Below are positions 25,214 through 34,678 of a DNA stretch of 64,000 nt, in pieces. The notes beneath the pieces are model-generated. The model did not search any database and had not been told where the DNA came from. It worked only from the letters and a program-made list of their open reading frames with translations. The stretch covers positions 248,001 to 312,000 of the forward strand of contig NZ_VLTJ01000029.1 of the NCBI RefSeq assembly GCF_007558815.1. The letters run 5' to 3'. A program made the translations under genes and the position numbers. This DNA comes from Verticiella sediminum (GTDB lineage Bacteria > Pseudomonadota > Gammaproteobacteria > Burkholderiales > Burkholderiaceae_B). Each line of letters opens with the position of its first letter. The stretch's first letter is position 1.

Positions 25214-26041
25214 ATGTTCGTGATTCCCTATGCGTCGCTGCTGGTCATCGTCGCGCTCATCATCTTCGCCTCGATCCGAGTGATGCGCGAATACGAACGG
25301 GCGGTCGTCTTCACCCTGGGCCGGTACGCCGGGGTCAAGGGCCCCGGCCTGATCGTGCTCGTACCCTTCGTGCAGCAGATGGTGCGCGTGGACCTGCGTA
25401 CGCTCGTACTCGACGTGCCCAGCCAGGACGTGATCTCGCGCGACAACGTGTCGGTGAAGGTGAACGCCGTGCTGTACTTTCGCGTGATCGAGGCCGACAA
25501 GGCCGTCATCAACGTCGAGAACTACCACGAGGCAACCAGCCAGCTCGCGCAGACCACCTTGCGCTCGGTGCTGGGCAAGCACGAACTCGACGAGATGCTC
25601 GCCGAGCGCGACAAGCTCAACGACGACCTGCGCGCCATCCTGGATGCGCAGACCGACTCCTGGGGCATCAAGGTGGCCAACGTCGAGATCAAGCACGTCG
25701 ACATCGACGAGAGCATGGTGCGTGCGATCGCCCGCCAGGCCGAGGCCGAGCGCAACCGGCGCGCGCGCATCATCAACGCCGAGGGTGAACAGCAGGCCGC
25801 CGAGCGCCTGGTCGAGGCGGCCTCCATGCTGGCCACCGAGCCGGCCGCGATGCAGCTACGCTATCTCTCCACCCTGCACGACATCGCCAACGACCGCTCC
25901 TCGACCATCGTGTTCCCGATGCCGATCGAGATCCTGCCGCAGCTCTTCGGCGGCGGGCAGAACGCACCGGCTCGCCCACGCCCGGCGCCGGCCGCGGACA
26001 CCGACAAACCGATCGAGGTGGTGCGCGGCGACGCGGCCTGA
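25214..26041 (+). CDS. Slipin (stomatin/prohibitin SPFH-domain) membrane protein
   Basis: 275 residues from the ATG at 25214, preceded by AGGAGG. One N-terminal membrane anchor ([18 protein letters not shown]) is followed by the SPFH band-7 domain ([53 protein letters not shown]) and an Ala/Glu-rich coiled coil ([20 protein letters not shown]). Slipins oligomerise into ring-like membrane scaffolds and are the partner and substrate of the NfeD protease encoded just upstream. The two genes form a classic operon. Confidence 0.93.
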   Translation: MFVIPYASLLVIVALIIFASIRVMREYERAVVFTLGRYAGVKGPGLIVLVPFVQQMVRVDLRTLVLDVPSQDVISRDNVSVKVNAVLYFRVIEADKAVINVENYHEATSQLAQTTLRSVLGKHELDEMLAERDKLNDDLRAILDAQTDSWGIKVANVEIKHVDIDESMVRAIARQAEAERNRRARIINAEGEQQAAERLVEAASMLATEPAAMQLRYLSTLHDIANDRSSTIVFPMPIEILPQLFGGGQNAPARPRPAPAADTDKPIEVVRGDAA

Positions 26042-26114
26042 ACCGGCGCGTTCCCCGCTGCGGGGAGGCATACCGCTTGCTGGACGGTAGCCCCGGCATT
26101 CAGGAGCCCACACC

Positions 26115-26876
26115 ATGCAGCGCTTCCAAGGAAAAGTCGTCATCGTCACCGGCGCCGGCTCGGGTATCGGCGAAGCCATCGCCAAGCGTTTCGCCGCCGA
26201 GGGCGCCCAGGTCGTGCTCGCGGGGCGCAGCCCCGACAAGCTGGAACGCACAGCCATCGGCATGCCGCCGGGCCGTGTGCACCTGAAGCCCACCGACGTC
26301 TCGGAGGAAGGCGAGGTCGAGGCGCTGATCGCCTTCGCGCTGGCGCGCTGCGGCCGCATCGACGTGCTGGTCAACGACGCCGGCATCGCCTCCGAGGGAC
26401 GCATCGAGGACGTCGCCACGGACGAGTGGCGCCGCATCTTCGCCACCAACGTGGACGGTATCTTCTACGCCAGCAAGGCCGCCATGCCGCACCTGAAGGA
26501 CACCCACGGCTGCATCGTCAACGTGGCCTCGGTGTCCGGCCTGGGCGGCGACTGGGGGATGTTCGCGTACGACGTGTCCAAGGGCGCGGTGGTCAACATG
26601 ACGCACGCACTGGCGCTGGACTACGCCGCCGACGGCGTGCGCGTGAACGCGGTCTGCCCGACCTTCACCCTCACACCCTTGACCGAGGACATGCAGCAGG
26701 ACGAGAAAATCCTCGCCAAGTTCGCCGAGCGCATCCCGATGGGCCGCCCGGCCAAGCCCGTCGAGATCGCCTCGGTCGTGGCGTTCCTGGCGAGCCCGGA
26801 CGCGGGCTTCGTCACCGGGGTGAACCTGCCGGTGGACGGCGGGTTGTCCGCGTCCAACGGCCAGCCGCGCATGTAG
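26115..26876 (+). CDS. Short-chain dehydrogenase/reductase (3-oxoacyl-ACP reductase-like)
   Basis: 253 residues with the complete classical SDR signature: cofactor motif TGAGSGIG (12-19), NDAG (87-90, a variant of NNAG), and catalytic S139, Y152 and K156 (AYDVSKGAV). An Arg in AGRSPDKL after strand 2 suggests NADP(H) preference. The C-terminal GMVTGVNLPVDGG-type end (VTGVNLPVDGGLSAS) is intact. Substrate unknown. It follows the slipin gene by 73 bases but is functionally unrelated, and is convergent with a LysR gene. Confidence 0.88.
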   Translation: MQRFQGKVVIVTGAGSGIGEAIAKRFAAEGAQVVLAGRSPDKLERTAIGMPPGRVHLKPTDVSEEGEVEALIAFALARCGRIDVLVNDAGIASEGRIEDVATDEWRRIFATNVDGIFYASKAAMPHLKDTHGCIVNVASVSGLGGDWGMFAYDVSKGAVVNMTHALALDYAADGVRVNAVCPTFTLTPLTEDMQQDEKILAKFAERIPMGRPAKPVEIASVVAFLASPDAGFVTGVNLPVDGGLSASNGQPRM

Positions 26877-26918
26877 GGAGCGGGGCGGCCGCGCCGAACG
26901 CGCCTTGTACGGCCAAGC

Positions 26919-27818
26919 TCAGCGATCCCAGCTCGGGGTCTCGCCCAGGCGTTCGCGCAGCCAGGCAAGCACGGCCTGCACGCGCGGCACCTCGGCCCGG
27001 TGGGCGGGCACCATGGCCTTGAGCCGGCGCGGACGCAGCGCAAAGGCCGACAGCACCGGCACCAGCAGCCCGAAATCCACGGCGCTGCGTGCGACGTAGC
27101 TCGGCAGCAGCGCAATGCCGTTGCCTGCGCGGGCGCTGGCCAGGACGACGTGGTTGTCGTTGGCGGTCAGGCGCGGCTGGACTTCGACTTCGATCATGCC
27201 GTGCTCGCTCTCGAACTGCCACGCCGGCCCTACGGGCGAGAAGACCAGGCAGTCGTGCTGCGCCAGTTCCGCCGGGTGCGCCGGCGCGCCGCGCCGGGCG
27301 AGATAGGTCGGCGCGGCGCACACGATCTGGCGCAGCGGCGCCAGCGGAACGTCGATCACACCCTCGTAGCTGTCCTCGCGCCCCGCGACCACGATGTCCA
27401 CTCCCTCCTCCAGCGGATTGAGCGGCCGGTCCGCCAGCAGCACGTCCAGCGTGATGTGCGGATGCGCCGCCTGGAACTCGCCCAGCATCTGCGCCAGGAA
27501 GGCGACGGTGATCGAGGTCGGCGCCTTGATGCGCACCAAGCCGGCAAGCCCAGAGGCGTCGGCCTCATGCAGCGAGGCGGCCAGCTCGTCGAACTGGGCG
27601 AGCAGCCGGCCGGCGCGGGGATGAAAGCGCTGGCCGGCCTCGGTCAGCGTCACGCGCCGGCTGTTGCGCTCGAACAAGGGCGCGCCCAACTCCCATTCGA
27701 GCTGGGCGACGCGCTTGGAGACGACCGAAGGCACGGTGCTCAATTCGCGCGCCGCCCGCGAGAAATTGCCCGCGCGCACGGTGGCAAGAAAGGCGCGCAC
27801 ATTGAGCAAGGTGTCCAT
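26919..27818 (-). CDS. LysR-family transcriptional regulator (divergent from FAD oxidoreductase)
   Basis: 299 residues. The N-terminal winged HTH is LLNVRAFLATVRAGNFSRAA, then VPSVVSKRVAQLEWELGAPL, and the periplasmic-binding-like effector domain runs from about residue 90. It resembles the CrgA/DsdC-like branch in which the effector site has a VRIKAPTSITVAFL opening. It is transcribed away from an FAD-dependent oxidoreductase and Bug-protein pair, with 126 bases between start codons, the usual layout for a LysR activator of the divergent genes. The inducer is unknown. Confidence 0.88.
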   Translation of the reverse strand: MDTLLNVRAFLATVRAGNFSRAARELSTVPSVVSKRVAQLEWELGAPLFERNSRRVTLTEAGQRFHPRAGRLLAQFDELAASLHEADASGLAGLVRIKAPTSITVAFLAQMLGEFQAAHPHITLDVLLADRPLNPLEEGVDIVVAGREDSYEGVIDVPLAPLRQIVCAAPTYLARRGAPAHPAELAQHDCLVFSPVGPAWQFESEHGMIEVEVQPRLTANDNHVVLASARAGNGIALLPSYVARSAVDFGLLVPVLSAFALRPRRLKAMVPAHRAEVPRVQAVLAWLRERLGETPSWDR

Positions 27819-27944
27819 CTATTCCAATCCGCGAAAGCTGAACGCGCAATATAGCGGAACAGGCCCAAGTTCCCTTGGCTACCATTGCTGAAATCGAACA
27901 GCCTGGCACGCCATCTCGGCGCTGGCGCCTCTTGGAGACTCTGC

Positions 27945-29291
27945 ATGTCCGAATTGCGCACCCTGCACGAGCCGGCTCGCGACACCCCGCTCATGGGCGA
28001 GTACGACGTCGTCGTCCTGGGCGGCGGGCCGGCCGGCATGACGGCCGCCGCGGCGGCCGCCCGGGCCGGGTGCGACACCTTGCTGATCGAGCGCTACGGC
28101 TTTCTCGGCGGCATGGGCACGGCCGCCGGCGTGACCAACTTCTGCGGTCTGCACGCCAACGTGTACGGCGAGCACCGGCGCGTGGTCGAGGGCATCGGCG
28201 GCGAGTTCGTCGACCGCATCGATGCCCTGGGCGGGCTGTGCGAACCCCATGTGATGTTCCAGGGCAAGATCGCCGCGCAGGCCTACGACACGGCGGCCTA
28301 CAAGCTGGCCGCCGACGAACTGGTCGTGGGCAGCGGCGTGAAAGTCCTGTTCCACGCCCATGTGGCCGGCGTCGCCATGGCCGGCGAGGACCGCATCGAC
28401 GCAGTGTTCGTCGAGACCAAGTCCGGCCGCCGCGCCGTGCGCGCGCGCCTGTTCATCGATGCCTCGGGCGACGGCGACGTCGCGGCCGCCGCGGGCGTGC
28501 CCTACGAGAAAGGCGACGGCCACGGCGGCATGCTCTATCCGTCCAGCATGTTCCGGGTCAACGGCGTGGACCCGCAGCGCGCGGGCGATGCCTGGAACCA
28601 CTTCGGCCGCTGGATGGAACAGGCCGAGCGAGACGGCCAGCGCTTCGCGCGCAGGACCCCCATCATCCGCCCGCAGAAGAACCCGACCGAGTGGCGCGCC
28701 AACGTGACGCAGCTCAGCAATGCCGATGGCAGCGCCGTCGACGGCACCGACGCCTGGCAGCTCAGCGAGGGCGAACTCCAGGGCCGGCGCCAGATCGCCG
28801 AGTTCATCGGCTTTCTGCGCCGCTACGCGCCGGGCTTCGAGCACGCCTACATCCACGACATCGCGCCCCAGGTGGGCATCCGCGAAACGCGCCGGGTGGT
28901 GGGCGAATACCAGCTCACCGATACCGACGTACTGCAGTGCGCCAGCTTTGGCGACACCATCGGCGTGAACGGCTGGCCGATCGAAGCGCACGTCGCCGGC
29001 GACGTGGTCTTCCAGTTCGCGGACGTGCCGCACGTGCGCGGCTACAACCACCTGCCGCTGCGCATGATCCTGCCGCTGAAGGTCGACAACCTGCTGGTGG
29101 CCGGGCGCTGTGCGTCGATGACCCACCTGGGCCAGTCGGCGGCCCGCGTCACCGGAGCCTGCTTCGTCATGGGCGAGGCCGCCGGCAGCCTCGCCGCCCA
29201 GGCCCTCGCGCAGGATGTGCGCGCGCGCGAGGCCGACGTCGCCCGCCTGCAGCAGACCCTGCGCACCAACGGGGTTTTCCTGGGCGACTGA
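27945..29291 (+). CDS. FAD-dependent oxidoreductase (FAD_oxidored/PF12831 type)
   Basis: 448 residues from the ATG at 27945 (MSELRTLHEP); an in-frame codon 20 residues upstream has no fitting ribosome site. The Rossmann FAD motif is VVVLGGGPAGMTAAAAAARAG with LIERYGFLGGMGTAAGVTNF directly after, the hallmark of this glycine-rich family. The C-terminal DNLLVAGRCASMTHLGQSA stretch closes the FAD site. Substrates of the family are mostly unknown. The next gene encodes a Bug-type solute-binding protein, and a LysR regulator is divergent, so the three probably handle one imported organic acid. Confidence 0.83.
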   Translation: MSELRTLHEPARDTPLMGEYDVVVLGGGPAGMTAAAAAARAGCDTLLIERYGFLGGMGTAAGVTNFCGLHANVYGEHRRVVEGIGGEFVDRIDALGGLCEPHVMFQGKIAAQAYDTAAYKLAADELVVGSGVKVLFHAHVAGVAMAGEDRIDAVFVETKSGRRAVRARLFIDASGDGDVAAAAGVPYEKGDGHGGMLYPSSMFRVNGVDPQRAGDAWNHFGRWMEQAERDGQRFARRTPIIRPQKNPTEWRANVTQLSNADGSAVDGTDAWQLSEGELQGRRQIAEFIGFLRRYAPGFEHAYIHDIAPQVGIRETRRVVGEYQLTDTDVLQCASFGDTIGVNGWPIEAHVAGDVVFQFADVPHVRGYNHLPLRMILPLKVDNLLVAGRCASMTHLGQSAARVTGACFVMGEAAGSLAAQALAQDVRAREADVARLQQTLRTNGVFLGD

Positions 29292-29410
29292 GTCTGCGCC
29301 CGCCGGGCGCCGCCGCGGCGCCTGCGTCAAGGCGGCATCGCCCGCCGGCGAACGAGGCCGAACGCAGGCCTGTGCCATACCCCTCTACAAGAACACTTCC
29401 TGGAGACACC

Positions 29411-30490
29411 ATGCACCATCCCACCTTCGAGCGCTCGCTGCCTTGCCTTGCCGCTGGCGCGGCATCCTCTCAGCAGACGGCAGCGCGGTGCCTTCGGCCG
29501 GCCGGGCAGGGGCGCTCGCGCGCCTTGCTGCGCACCCTTTCCCAAGCCCTCGTGCTGAGCCTGGGCCTGGCGGCGGGCAGTGCGCACGCCGCCTGGCCCG
29601 AGCAGCCGCTGCGCATCGTCGCCCCCTTCGCCCCCGCCTCCACGCCCGACACCGTGGCTCGCGTGCTTGCCGAAGGTATGGGCGAACGCCTGGGCCAGAC
29701 CGTGATCGTCGAGAACCGCCAGGGCGCCGGCGGCATGATCGGCACCGACGCGGTGGCGCGCGCCAAGCCCGACGGCTACACACTGGGCGTGAGCGTGGTC
29801 GGCCCGCTCGCCAACAACAAGCTGCTCTACAAGCAGATGCCCTACGACCCCGATACGGCCTTCTCCTACATCACGGTCGCGGTCAACCAGCCGAGCATCC
29901 TGGTCGCGCGCAACGACCTGCCCATCAAGGACGTGGCCGAGCTGATCCAGGCCCTCAAGGCCAAGCCCGACCAGTTCAACTACGCCTCCATCGGCAACGG
30001 CTCGCTGTCGCACCTCACCATGGAGCTCATCGCCCAGGAAAGCGGCAGCAAGATGGTGCACGTGCCCTATGCCGGGTCGAGCCAGGCCGTGCTCGCGCTG
30101 ATGGCCGGCGAAGTCGACGTGGCCGCCCTGCCCGCCGCCGCCGTGCTGCCGCAGGTGCAGGCCGGCAAGCTGCGCGCGCTGGCCGTCACCACCGGCGAGC
30201 GCTCGAGCCTGCTGCCCGAGCTGCCCACACTGAAGGAAGGCGGGCTGGACGGCGTCGAGGCGGGCGCCTGGATCGCCCTGGTCGGCCCGGCCGGGCTGCC
30301 CGGCGAGGTGATCGAGAAGCTGCACGAAGCGGCGGTGCAGACCCTGGCCGATCCCAAGGTCGCCAAGACGCTGGGCCAGCAGTACATGGAAGTCGTGGGC
30401 AATACGCCCGCCGAGTTCCAGGACTACGTGCAGGAAGAACTGGCGCGCTGGACGCCGGTGATCCGCGACAACCGCATCTCGCTCGACTGA
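29411..30490 (+). CDS. Bug-family (TctC-like) periplasmic solute-binding protein
   Basis: 359 residues. The N-terminus is unusually long (about 55 residues) before the hydrophobic signal core (QALVLSLGLAAGSAHA), so the real start may be an internal codon; I kept the ATG at 29411 because GGAGACACC precedes it. The mature protein has the Bug hallmarks WPEQPLRIVAPFAPASTPDT, ENRQGAGGMIGTDAVA, KPDGYTLGV and VDVAALPAAAVLPQVQAGKLRALAVT. Bug proteins bind small organic acids for TctAB-type transporters or signalling. No TctA/TctB genes are adjacent. It likely shares a transcript with the FAD oxidoreductase 119 bases upstream. Confidence 0.88.
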   Translation: MHHPTFERSLPCLAAGAASSQQTAARCLRPAGQGRSRALLRTLSQALVLSLGLAAGSAHAAWPEQPLRIVAPFAPASTPDTVARVLAEGMGERLGQTVIVENRQGAGGMIGTDAVARAKPDGYTLGVSVVGPLANNKLLYKQMPYDPDTAFSYITVAVNQPSILVARNDLPIKDVAELIQALKAKPDQFNYASIGNGSLSHLTMELIAQESGSKMVHVPYAGSSQAVLALMAGEVDVAALPAAAVLPQVQAGKLRALAVTTGERSSLLPELPTLKEGGLDGVEAGAWIALVGPAGLPGEVIEKLHEAAVQTLADPKVAKTLGQQYMEVVGNTPAEFQDYVQEELARWTPVIRDNRISLD

Positions 30491-30535
30491 AGCTGAAGCG
30501 CCGCCGGGCCCCGTGCGCGGCGCCCGGGGCCTGGC

Positions 30536-31915
30536 TCACGCCAGCAGCGAGAGCCCCAGCGTCGCCACGACGACCGCGACCACGCCGAACTGCCAGTTCT
30601 GCCGCATGCTGATCTGGTAGGGCGCGAGCCCGGAGTAGCGCGCCGCCGTCATGTTCAGCATCGAGAACGGCGCCACCACCGAGGCAATGCCCCAGCCGGT
30701 GAGCAGGGCGCAGAAGTGGGGCAGCACGGGCAGGCCGAGCGCCTGCGGCGTGAAGGTGGAGGCAAGCAGCACTACCGTGAGCACGGGGTGCAGGCCCACG
30801 CAGGACAGCAGGATGATGCACAGCATCAGCGCCAGGATGGCCAGCGCCGCGTGCCCCGCCAGCAAGCCCACGGCGTAGGCTATCCAGGCCGGCGGCACCG
30901 AATCGGCGATGACCGAGCCGCCGCAACCGGCCGCCATGAACAGCAGCACCTCCGGCGCGAAGCCGCGCAGAGCCGCCGCGTCGGTGGCGAAGCGCCGCCA
31001 GGCGCCGGCTGCCGTCCGGTCGCCGCTCTCGAACACATTGAAATACCCGTGCAGGCCCAGCGCCACCGCCGGCGCGAGCATGGCGATCGCGCCCGACACC
31101 GGGATCTCCAGCCGCAAGGACACGGCAACCACCACAGCGAAGAATGCCAGCATCGATCCCAGCACCCGCACGCTCGCGCGGACGACGCCGGGCGGGGGCG
31201 GCTCGTCCGCCTGGTCATGGTGGCGCAGGAACACGCGACGATCGACGAACAGGCTCAGCACGATGGTGGCCGCGGCAAAACTCAGCCCGATCGGCAGCAC
31301 CTGCGACCAGCGCAGTTGCGGATACAGCGCGAGCAGGATCACCATGTTGCCGAAGGTCGGACTCCACAGCGTGGCCGCCGAGAAGCTGCGCGTGATCGCC
31401 GTGAAGAGCGCCAGGCGTTCGGTTTCGCCGGCGTGCGCACCGCGGCTTGCCACCCCGAACAGCATGTGCACCCCGGCAAAACCGAGCAGGCACGGAAACA
31501 CCTGGCTGGCGGCGGCCAGCATCAGGTAGCGGCGCCGATAGGTGAGCACCGAGAGATAGCCGGTGACGGTCTGCAGCCCCGGACTGCGCTGCGCCGCGCG
31601 GGCGAGCAGCGAGACGCTGGCCATCACCGAGGCGATCATCGCGCCGATGTAGACGCCCCGGGTGATGCTGTGCAGCCCCGCGCCGCCGAAGGGCCAGACG
31701 ACGAGCCCGATCAGCACCAGCGCCGCGCAGATGCGTGCGATGCTGGCCGGAATCGCCGAGCGCGCCAGCCAGACGAAGCCGGTGGCCGACAGCGCAATGC
31801 CCCAGAAGGCCGCCACCGGCCCGCCGAGCAGGTGCCAGAGATTGAAGACGATGAGCCCCGCCATCAGCAGCGGCGCCTTGTCCGCCCCCGCCGCTCTGCC
31901 GCCCGTCGCCGTCAT
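30536..31915 (-). CDS. Polytopic membrane protein of unknown function, possible organic-anion carrier
   Basis: 459 residues from the ATG at 31915 (MTATGGRAAG), which has GGAG upstream. About 12 hydrophobic segments with short loops and two large conserved regions (FSAATLWSPTFGNMVILLALYP and APEVLLFMAAGCGGSVIADS, then LHPVLTVVLLASTFTPQALG) suggest a pseudo-symmetric transporter like the ion-transporter (IT) superfamily that includes DASS and TRAP large subunits. I do not recognise the specific family. It is convergent with the Bug-protein gene and 67 bases downstream of the gentisate operon on the same strand, so it could carry an aromatic acid or a pathway intermediate. Confidence 0.65.
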   Translation of the reverse strand: MTATGGRAAGADKAPLLMAGLIVFNLWHLLGGPVAAFWGIALSATGFVWLARSAIPASIARICAALVLIGLVVWPFGGAGLHSITRGVYIGAMIASVMASVSLLARAAQRSPGLQTVTGYLSVLTYRRRYLMLAAASQVFPCLLGFAGVHMLFGVASRGAHAGETERLALFTAITRSFSAATLWSPTFGNMVILLALYPQLRWSQVLPIGLSFAAATIVLSLFVDRRVFLRHHDQADEPPPPGVVRASVRVLGSMLAFFAVVVAVSLRLEIPVSGAIAMLAPAVALGLHGYFNVFESGDRTAAGAWRRFATDAAALRGFAPEVLLFMAAGCGGSVIADSVPPAWIAYAVGLLAGHAALAILALMLCIILLSCVGLHPVLTVVLLASTFTPQALGLPVLPHFCALLTGWGIASVVAPFSMLNMTAARYSGLAPYQISMRQNWQFGVVAVVVATLGLSLLA

Positions 31916-31982
31916 CACTGCTCCGTCCCTGCGCAAAGGGACCATGGTATCGCGTTAGCGAGGGAAGTACCGAGCTGCCGGT

Positions 31983-33182
31983 TCAGCGCCCCCAGCTCAG
32001 GCAGTTCTCCACCTTCCACCCGTACAGCCACTGCAGCGCGTCGTAGAACTGTTCCTGCCGGCGGCCCTTCCAGAGGGCGTTGCGGACCTGGCGCTCGACG
32101 CCGGCGGCGTGATAGATGCGGCCCATCTCGCGGGTGGACCACACGACGCGGGCGGTGCGCGGCACGCGTACGGATTCGTAGCGCCGGAAGGCCTCGGTGA
32201 AGTCGCCGCGGGATTCGCGCACGGCCTCGCCCAGCGTCACGGCGTCTTCCAGCGCCATGCAGGCGCCCTGGGCGAGATACTGCGTCATGGGGTGGGCGGC
32301 GTCGCCCAGCACCGTGACGCTGCCTTCGCTCCAGTGCTCGACGGGCTCGCGGTCGGCGGTGGCCCAGCGCTTCCAGGAGGTCGGGCGATCGAGCATCTGG
32401 TGCGGGCGCGGGTGCACGCCCTGGAAATAGGACAGCACCTCCTCCTTGCTGCCTTCGCGCACGCCCCACGCCTCCCGCTCGCGGCTGTGGAAGGTGACGA
32501 CGAGGTTGTACTGCTGGCCGCCGCGCAGCGGGTAGTGCACCAGATGGCAGCGCGGCCCGGCCCAGACGACGGGGGCGTTGACCTGCAGCTCCTGCGGCAT
32601 GTCGGCCACGTCCACCACGGCGCGATACACCACGTGGCCGGTGACGCGCACCGGGTCGCCGATGAGCTGCTGGCGGATGGCGGACTTCACGCCGTCGGCG
32701 CCGACCACGGCATCGGCCACGTAGCGGTTGCCCGCCTCGTCGATCACCGCGACCTGCTTGCCCTGGGGCTCGTAGCCGCGCACCCGCGTCGACGTGCGAA
32801 AGCTGATCAACGGATCTTTCTCGACCGCCTCGAGGATGGACAGGTGGATGTCGGCGCGGTGGATCACGCCGTACGGATTGCCGAAGCGCTGGCGAAACGG
32901 CTCGCCGACGTCCACGGTGACGACCTCGGAGGCATCGACGGCGTCCATCAGCATCAGCCGGTCGGTGAACACCGACCGTCCGCGCGCGGCATCGCCCACG
33001 CCCAGCGCGTCGAGCGCGGCGTAGGCATTGGCGCCCAACTGGATGCCCGCGCCGATCTCGCCGATCGTGGCCGCCTGCTCCAGCAGTTGGACGCGGATGC
33101 CCTGGCGGGTCAGGGCGAGCGCGGCGGCCAGGCCGCCGATGCCGCCGCCGACCACGATGGCGGATGCCGAATGGGTACTCAT
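31983..33182 (-). CDS. FAD-dependent monooxygenase, probable 3-hydroxybenzoate 6-hydroxylase
   Basis: 399 residues from the ATG at 33182 (MSTHSASAIVVGGGIGGLAA), with AGGAGCGACAG before it. Class A flavin monooxygenase motifs are all present: GGGIGG at 12-17, the DG motif VVGADGVKSAIR, and the GD motif GSVTVLGDAAHPMTQYLAQG. This subfamily hydroxylates 3-hydroxybenzoate or salicylate at the para position to give gentisate. 3-Hydroxybenzoate is more likely from the overall pattern, but salicylate 5-position chemistry usually needs a multicomponent enzyme. It is the last gene of an operon holding gentisate dioxygenase, fumarylpyruvate hydrolase and maleylpyruvate isomerase, completing the route to pyruvate and fumarate. 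Confidence 0.88.
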   Translation of the reverse strand: MSTHSASAIVVGGGIGGLAAALALTRQGIRVQLLEQAATIGEIGAGIQLGANAYAALDALGVGDAARGRSVFTDRLMLMDAVDASEVVTVDVGEPFRQRFGNPYGVIHRADIHLSILEAVEKDPLISFRTSTRVRGYEPQGKQVAVIDEAGNRYVADAVVGADGVKSAIRQQLIGDPVRVTGHVVYRAVVDVADMPQELQVNAPVVWAGPRCHLVHYPLRGGQQYNLVVTFHSREREAWGVREGSKEEVLSYFQGVHPRPHQMLDRPTSWKRWATADREPVEHWSEGSVTVLGDAAHPMTQYLAQGACMALEDAVTLGEAVRESRGDFTEAFRRYESVRVPRTARVVWSTREMGRIYHAAGVERQVRNALWKGRRQEQFYDALQWLYGWKVENCLSWGR

Positions 33183-33205
33183 CTGTCGCTCCTGATGAAC
33201 TGGGC

Positions 33206-33847
33206 TCACGCCGCGTAGTCGGGCTGCGCGCCGGGCGCCGCCGCCGCGAACGCCGGTTGCGCCACGCAGTGCTCGTGGACGGCCATGACCCGCGGGAAGG
33301 CCGACAGGTCGCACTGCATGCGCAGCGCGTTCGCCACCTGGGGCACCAGGCAGCAGTCGGCCAGCGTGGGCGCGTCACCAAAGCAGTACGCGCCGTGCCC
33401 GTGCTGGGCCAGCAGGCGCTCGACCGCGGCCAGGCCCTCGGCGATCCAGTGCTCGTACCAGGCGTTCTTGGCGTCTTCGGCCACGCCGAGTTCCTTCACC
33501 AGATAGCGCAGGACGCGCAGGTTGTTGACCGGATGGATGTCGCAGGCGATGGCGGCCGACAGCTCCAGCACCCGTGCCCGCGCCAGCGCGTCGGCAGGCA
33601 CCAGGCGCGGCCCCTGCGGATACGTGGCATCGAGGTAGTCGATGATGGCGAGCGACTGGCCCAGGCGCACCTCGCCATCCTCGAGCAGCGGCACGTTGGC
33701 CGACGGGTTCAGATCGACATACGCCGGCGCCTGGTGCTCCAGACGGCGGATGTTGACCGGCACGTACTCGTAGTCCAGGCCCTTGAGCGCCAGCGCGATG
33801 CGCACGCGGTACGAGGTCGAGCTGTTGAAGAAGCTGTGCAGCCGCAT
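33206..33847 (-). CDS. Maleylpyruvate (maleylacetoacetate) isomerase, zeta-class GST
   Basis: 213 residues from the ATG at 33847 (MRLHSFFNSSTSYRVRIALA); a GTG three codons earlier overlaps the stop of the hydrolase gene and may be the real coupled start. The N-terminal thioredoxin fold has the zeta-class SSTSYRVR motif that binds glutathione, and the C-terminal helical domain has DIHPVNNLRVLRYL, which fits the zeta-class catalytic pocket. It isomerises maleylpyruvate to fumarylpyruvate in gentisate degradation, between the ring-cleavage enzyme and the hydrolase encoded upstream. Confidence 0.92.
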   Translation of the reverse strand: MRLHSFFNSSTSYRVRIALALKGLDYEYVPVNIRRLEHQAPAYVDLNPSANVPLLEDGEVRLGQSLAIIDYLDATYPQGPRLVPADALARARVLELSAAIACDIHPVNNLRVLRYLVKELGVAEDAKNAWYEHWIAEGLAAVERLLAQHGHGAYCFGDAPTLADCCLVPQVANALRMQCDLSAFPRVMAVHEHCVAQPAFAAAAPGAQPDYAA

Positions 33848-33852
33848 CGCCG

Positions 33853-34551
33853 TCACACCATCTTGACCGAGAGCGTGCCCGCGCCGGCCACCGCGCCTTC
33901 CATCAGGTCGCCCTTGACGACCGCGCCCACACCTTCGGGGGTGCCGGTGTAGATCAGATCGCCCGGCTCCAGGCGGAAGAACTGCGACAGGTAGGCGATG
34001 GTCTCGGGCACCGACCAGATCAGCGTGTTGATGTTGCTGCGCTGGCGGTCCTGGCCGTTCACCTTGAGGTAGATCTCGGCCTGGTCGATGTCGCCCGCCT
34101 GCGCGGCCGGATAGATCGGGCCGATCGGCGCGCTCTTGTCGAAGGCCTTGCCCAGTTCCCAGGGCCGGCCGGCTTCGCGCATCTTGATCTGCAGGTCGCG
34201 GCGGGTCATGTCCAGGCCGACGGCGTAGCCGTACACGTGCTCGAGCGCCTGTTCCTTGGCGATCTCGAAGCCGCCCTTGCCGATCGCGACGACCAGTTCG
34301 ATCTCGTAGTGCAGGTTGGCGGTCTGCGGCGGATACGGCAGCTCCAGCGTCTGGCCTTCGGCGACCGGCACCACGGCGTCACCCGGCTTGCAGAAAAAGA
34401 ACGGCGGCTCGCGATCGGGATCGAAGCCCATCTCGCGCGCGTGGGCGGCATAGTTGCGGCCGACGCAGTAGACGCGGCGCACCGGAAAGCTCGCGTCCTG
34501 ACCGACGACGGGTACGCCGACGGGGGCAGCGGGTTCGAATACGTAGCTCAT
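33853..34551 (-). CDS. Fumarylpyruvate hydrolase (FAH family)
   Basis: 232 residues. The FAH fold is marked by [16 protein letters not shown], a metal site of two Glu and an Asp in [14 protein letters not shown] and [13 protein letters not shown], and the GTPEGVGAV loop. It splits fumarylpyruvate into fumarate and pyruvate, the final gentisate step. Length equals the usual 230 or so for NagK/FahA-type hydrolases. It lies between the dioxygenase gene (127 bases upstream) and the isomerase gene. The 127-base interval includes the SD and no obvious gene. Confidence 0.93.
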   Translation of the reverse strand: MSYVFEPAAPVGVPVVGQDASFPVRRVYCVGRNYAAHAREMGFDPDREPPFFFCKPGDAVVPVAEGQTLELPYPPQTANLHYEIELVVAIGKGGFEIAKEQALEHVYGYAVGLDMTRRDLQIKMREAGRPWELGKAFDKSAPIGPIYPAAQAGDIDQAEIYLKVNGQDRQRSNINTLIWSVPETIAYLSQFFRLEPGDLIYTGTPEGVGAVVKGDLMEGAVAGAGTLSVKMV

Positions 34552-34678
34552 GAATGATCCTGGAGAAAAGTTGAAGCACGTCCGGCCGGCGGCGAAATCG
34601 CCGCGCGACGGGGATGAGGCGACAGCAGCGCCAGCCTGCGAGCTTGCCTGGCTCGGCCCCGTCCGGCAAGGGCGCCGC

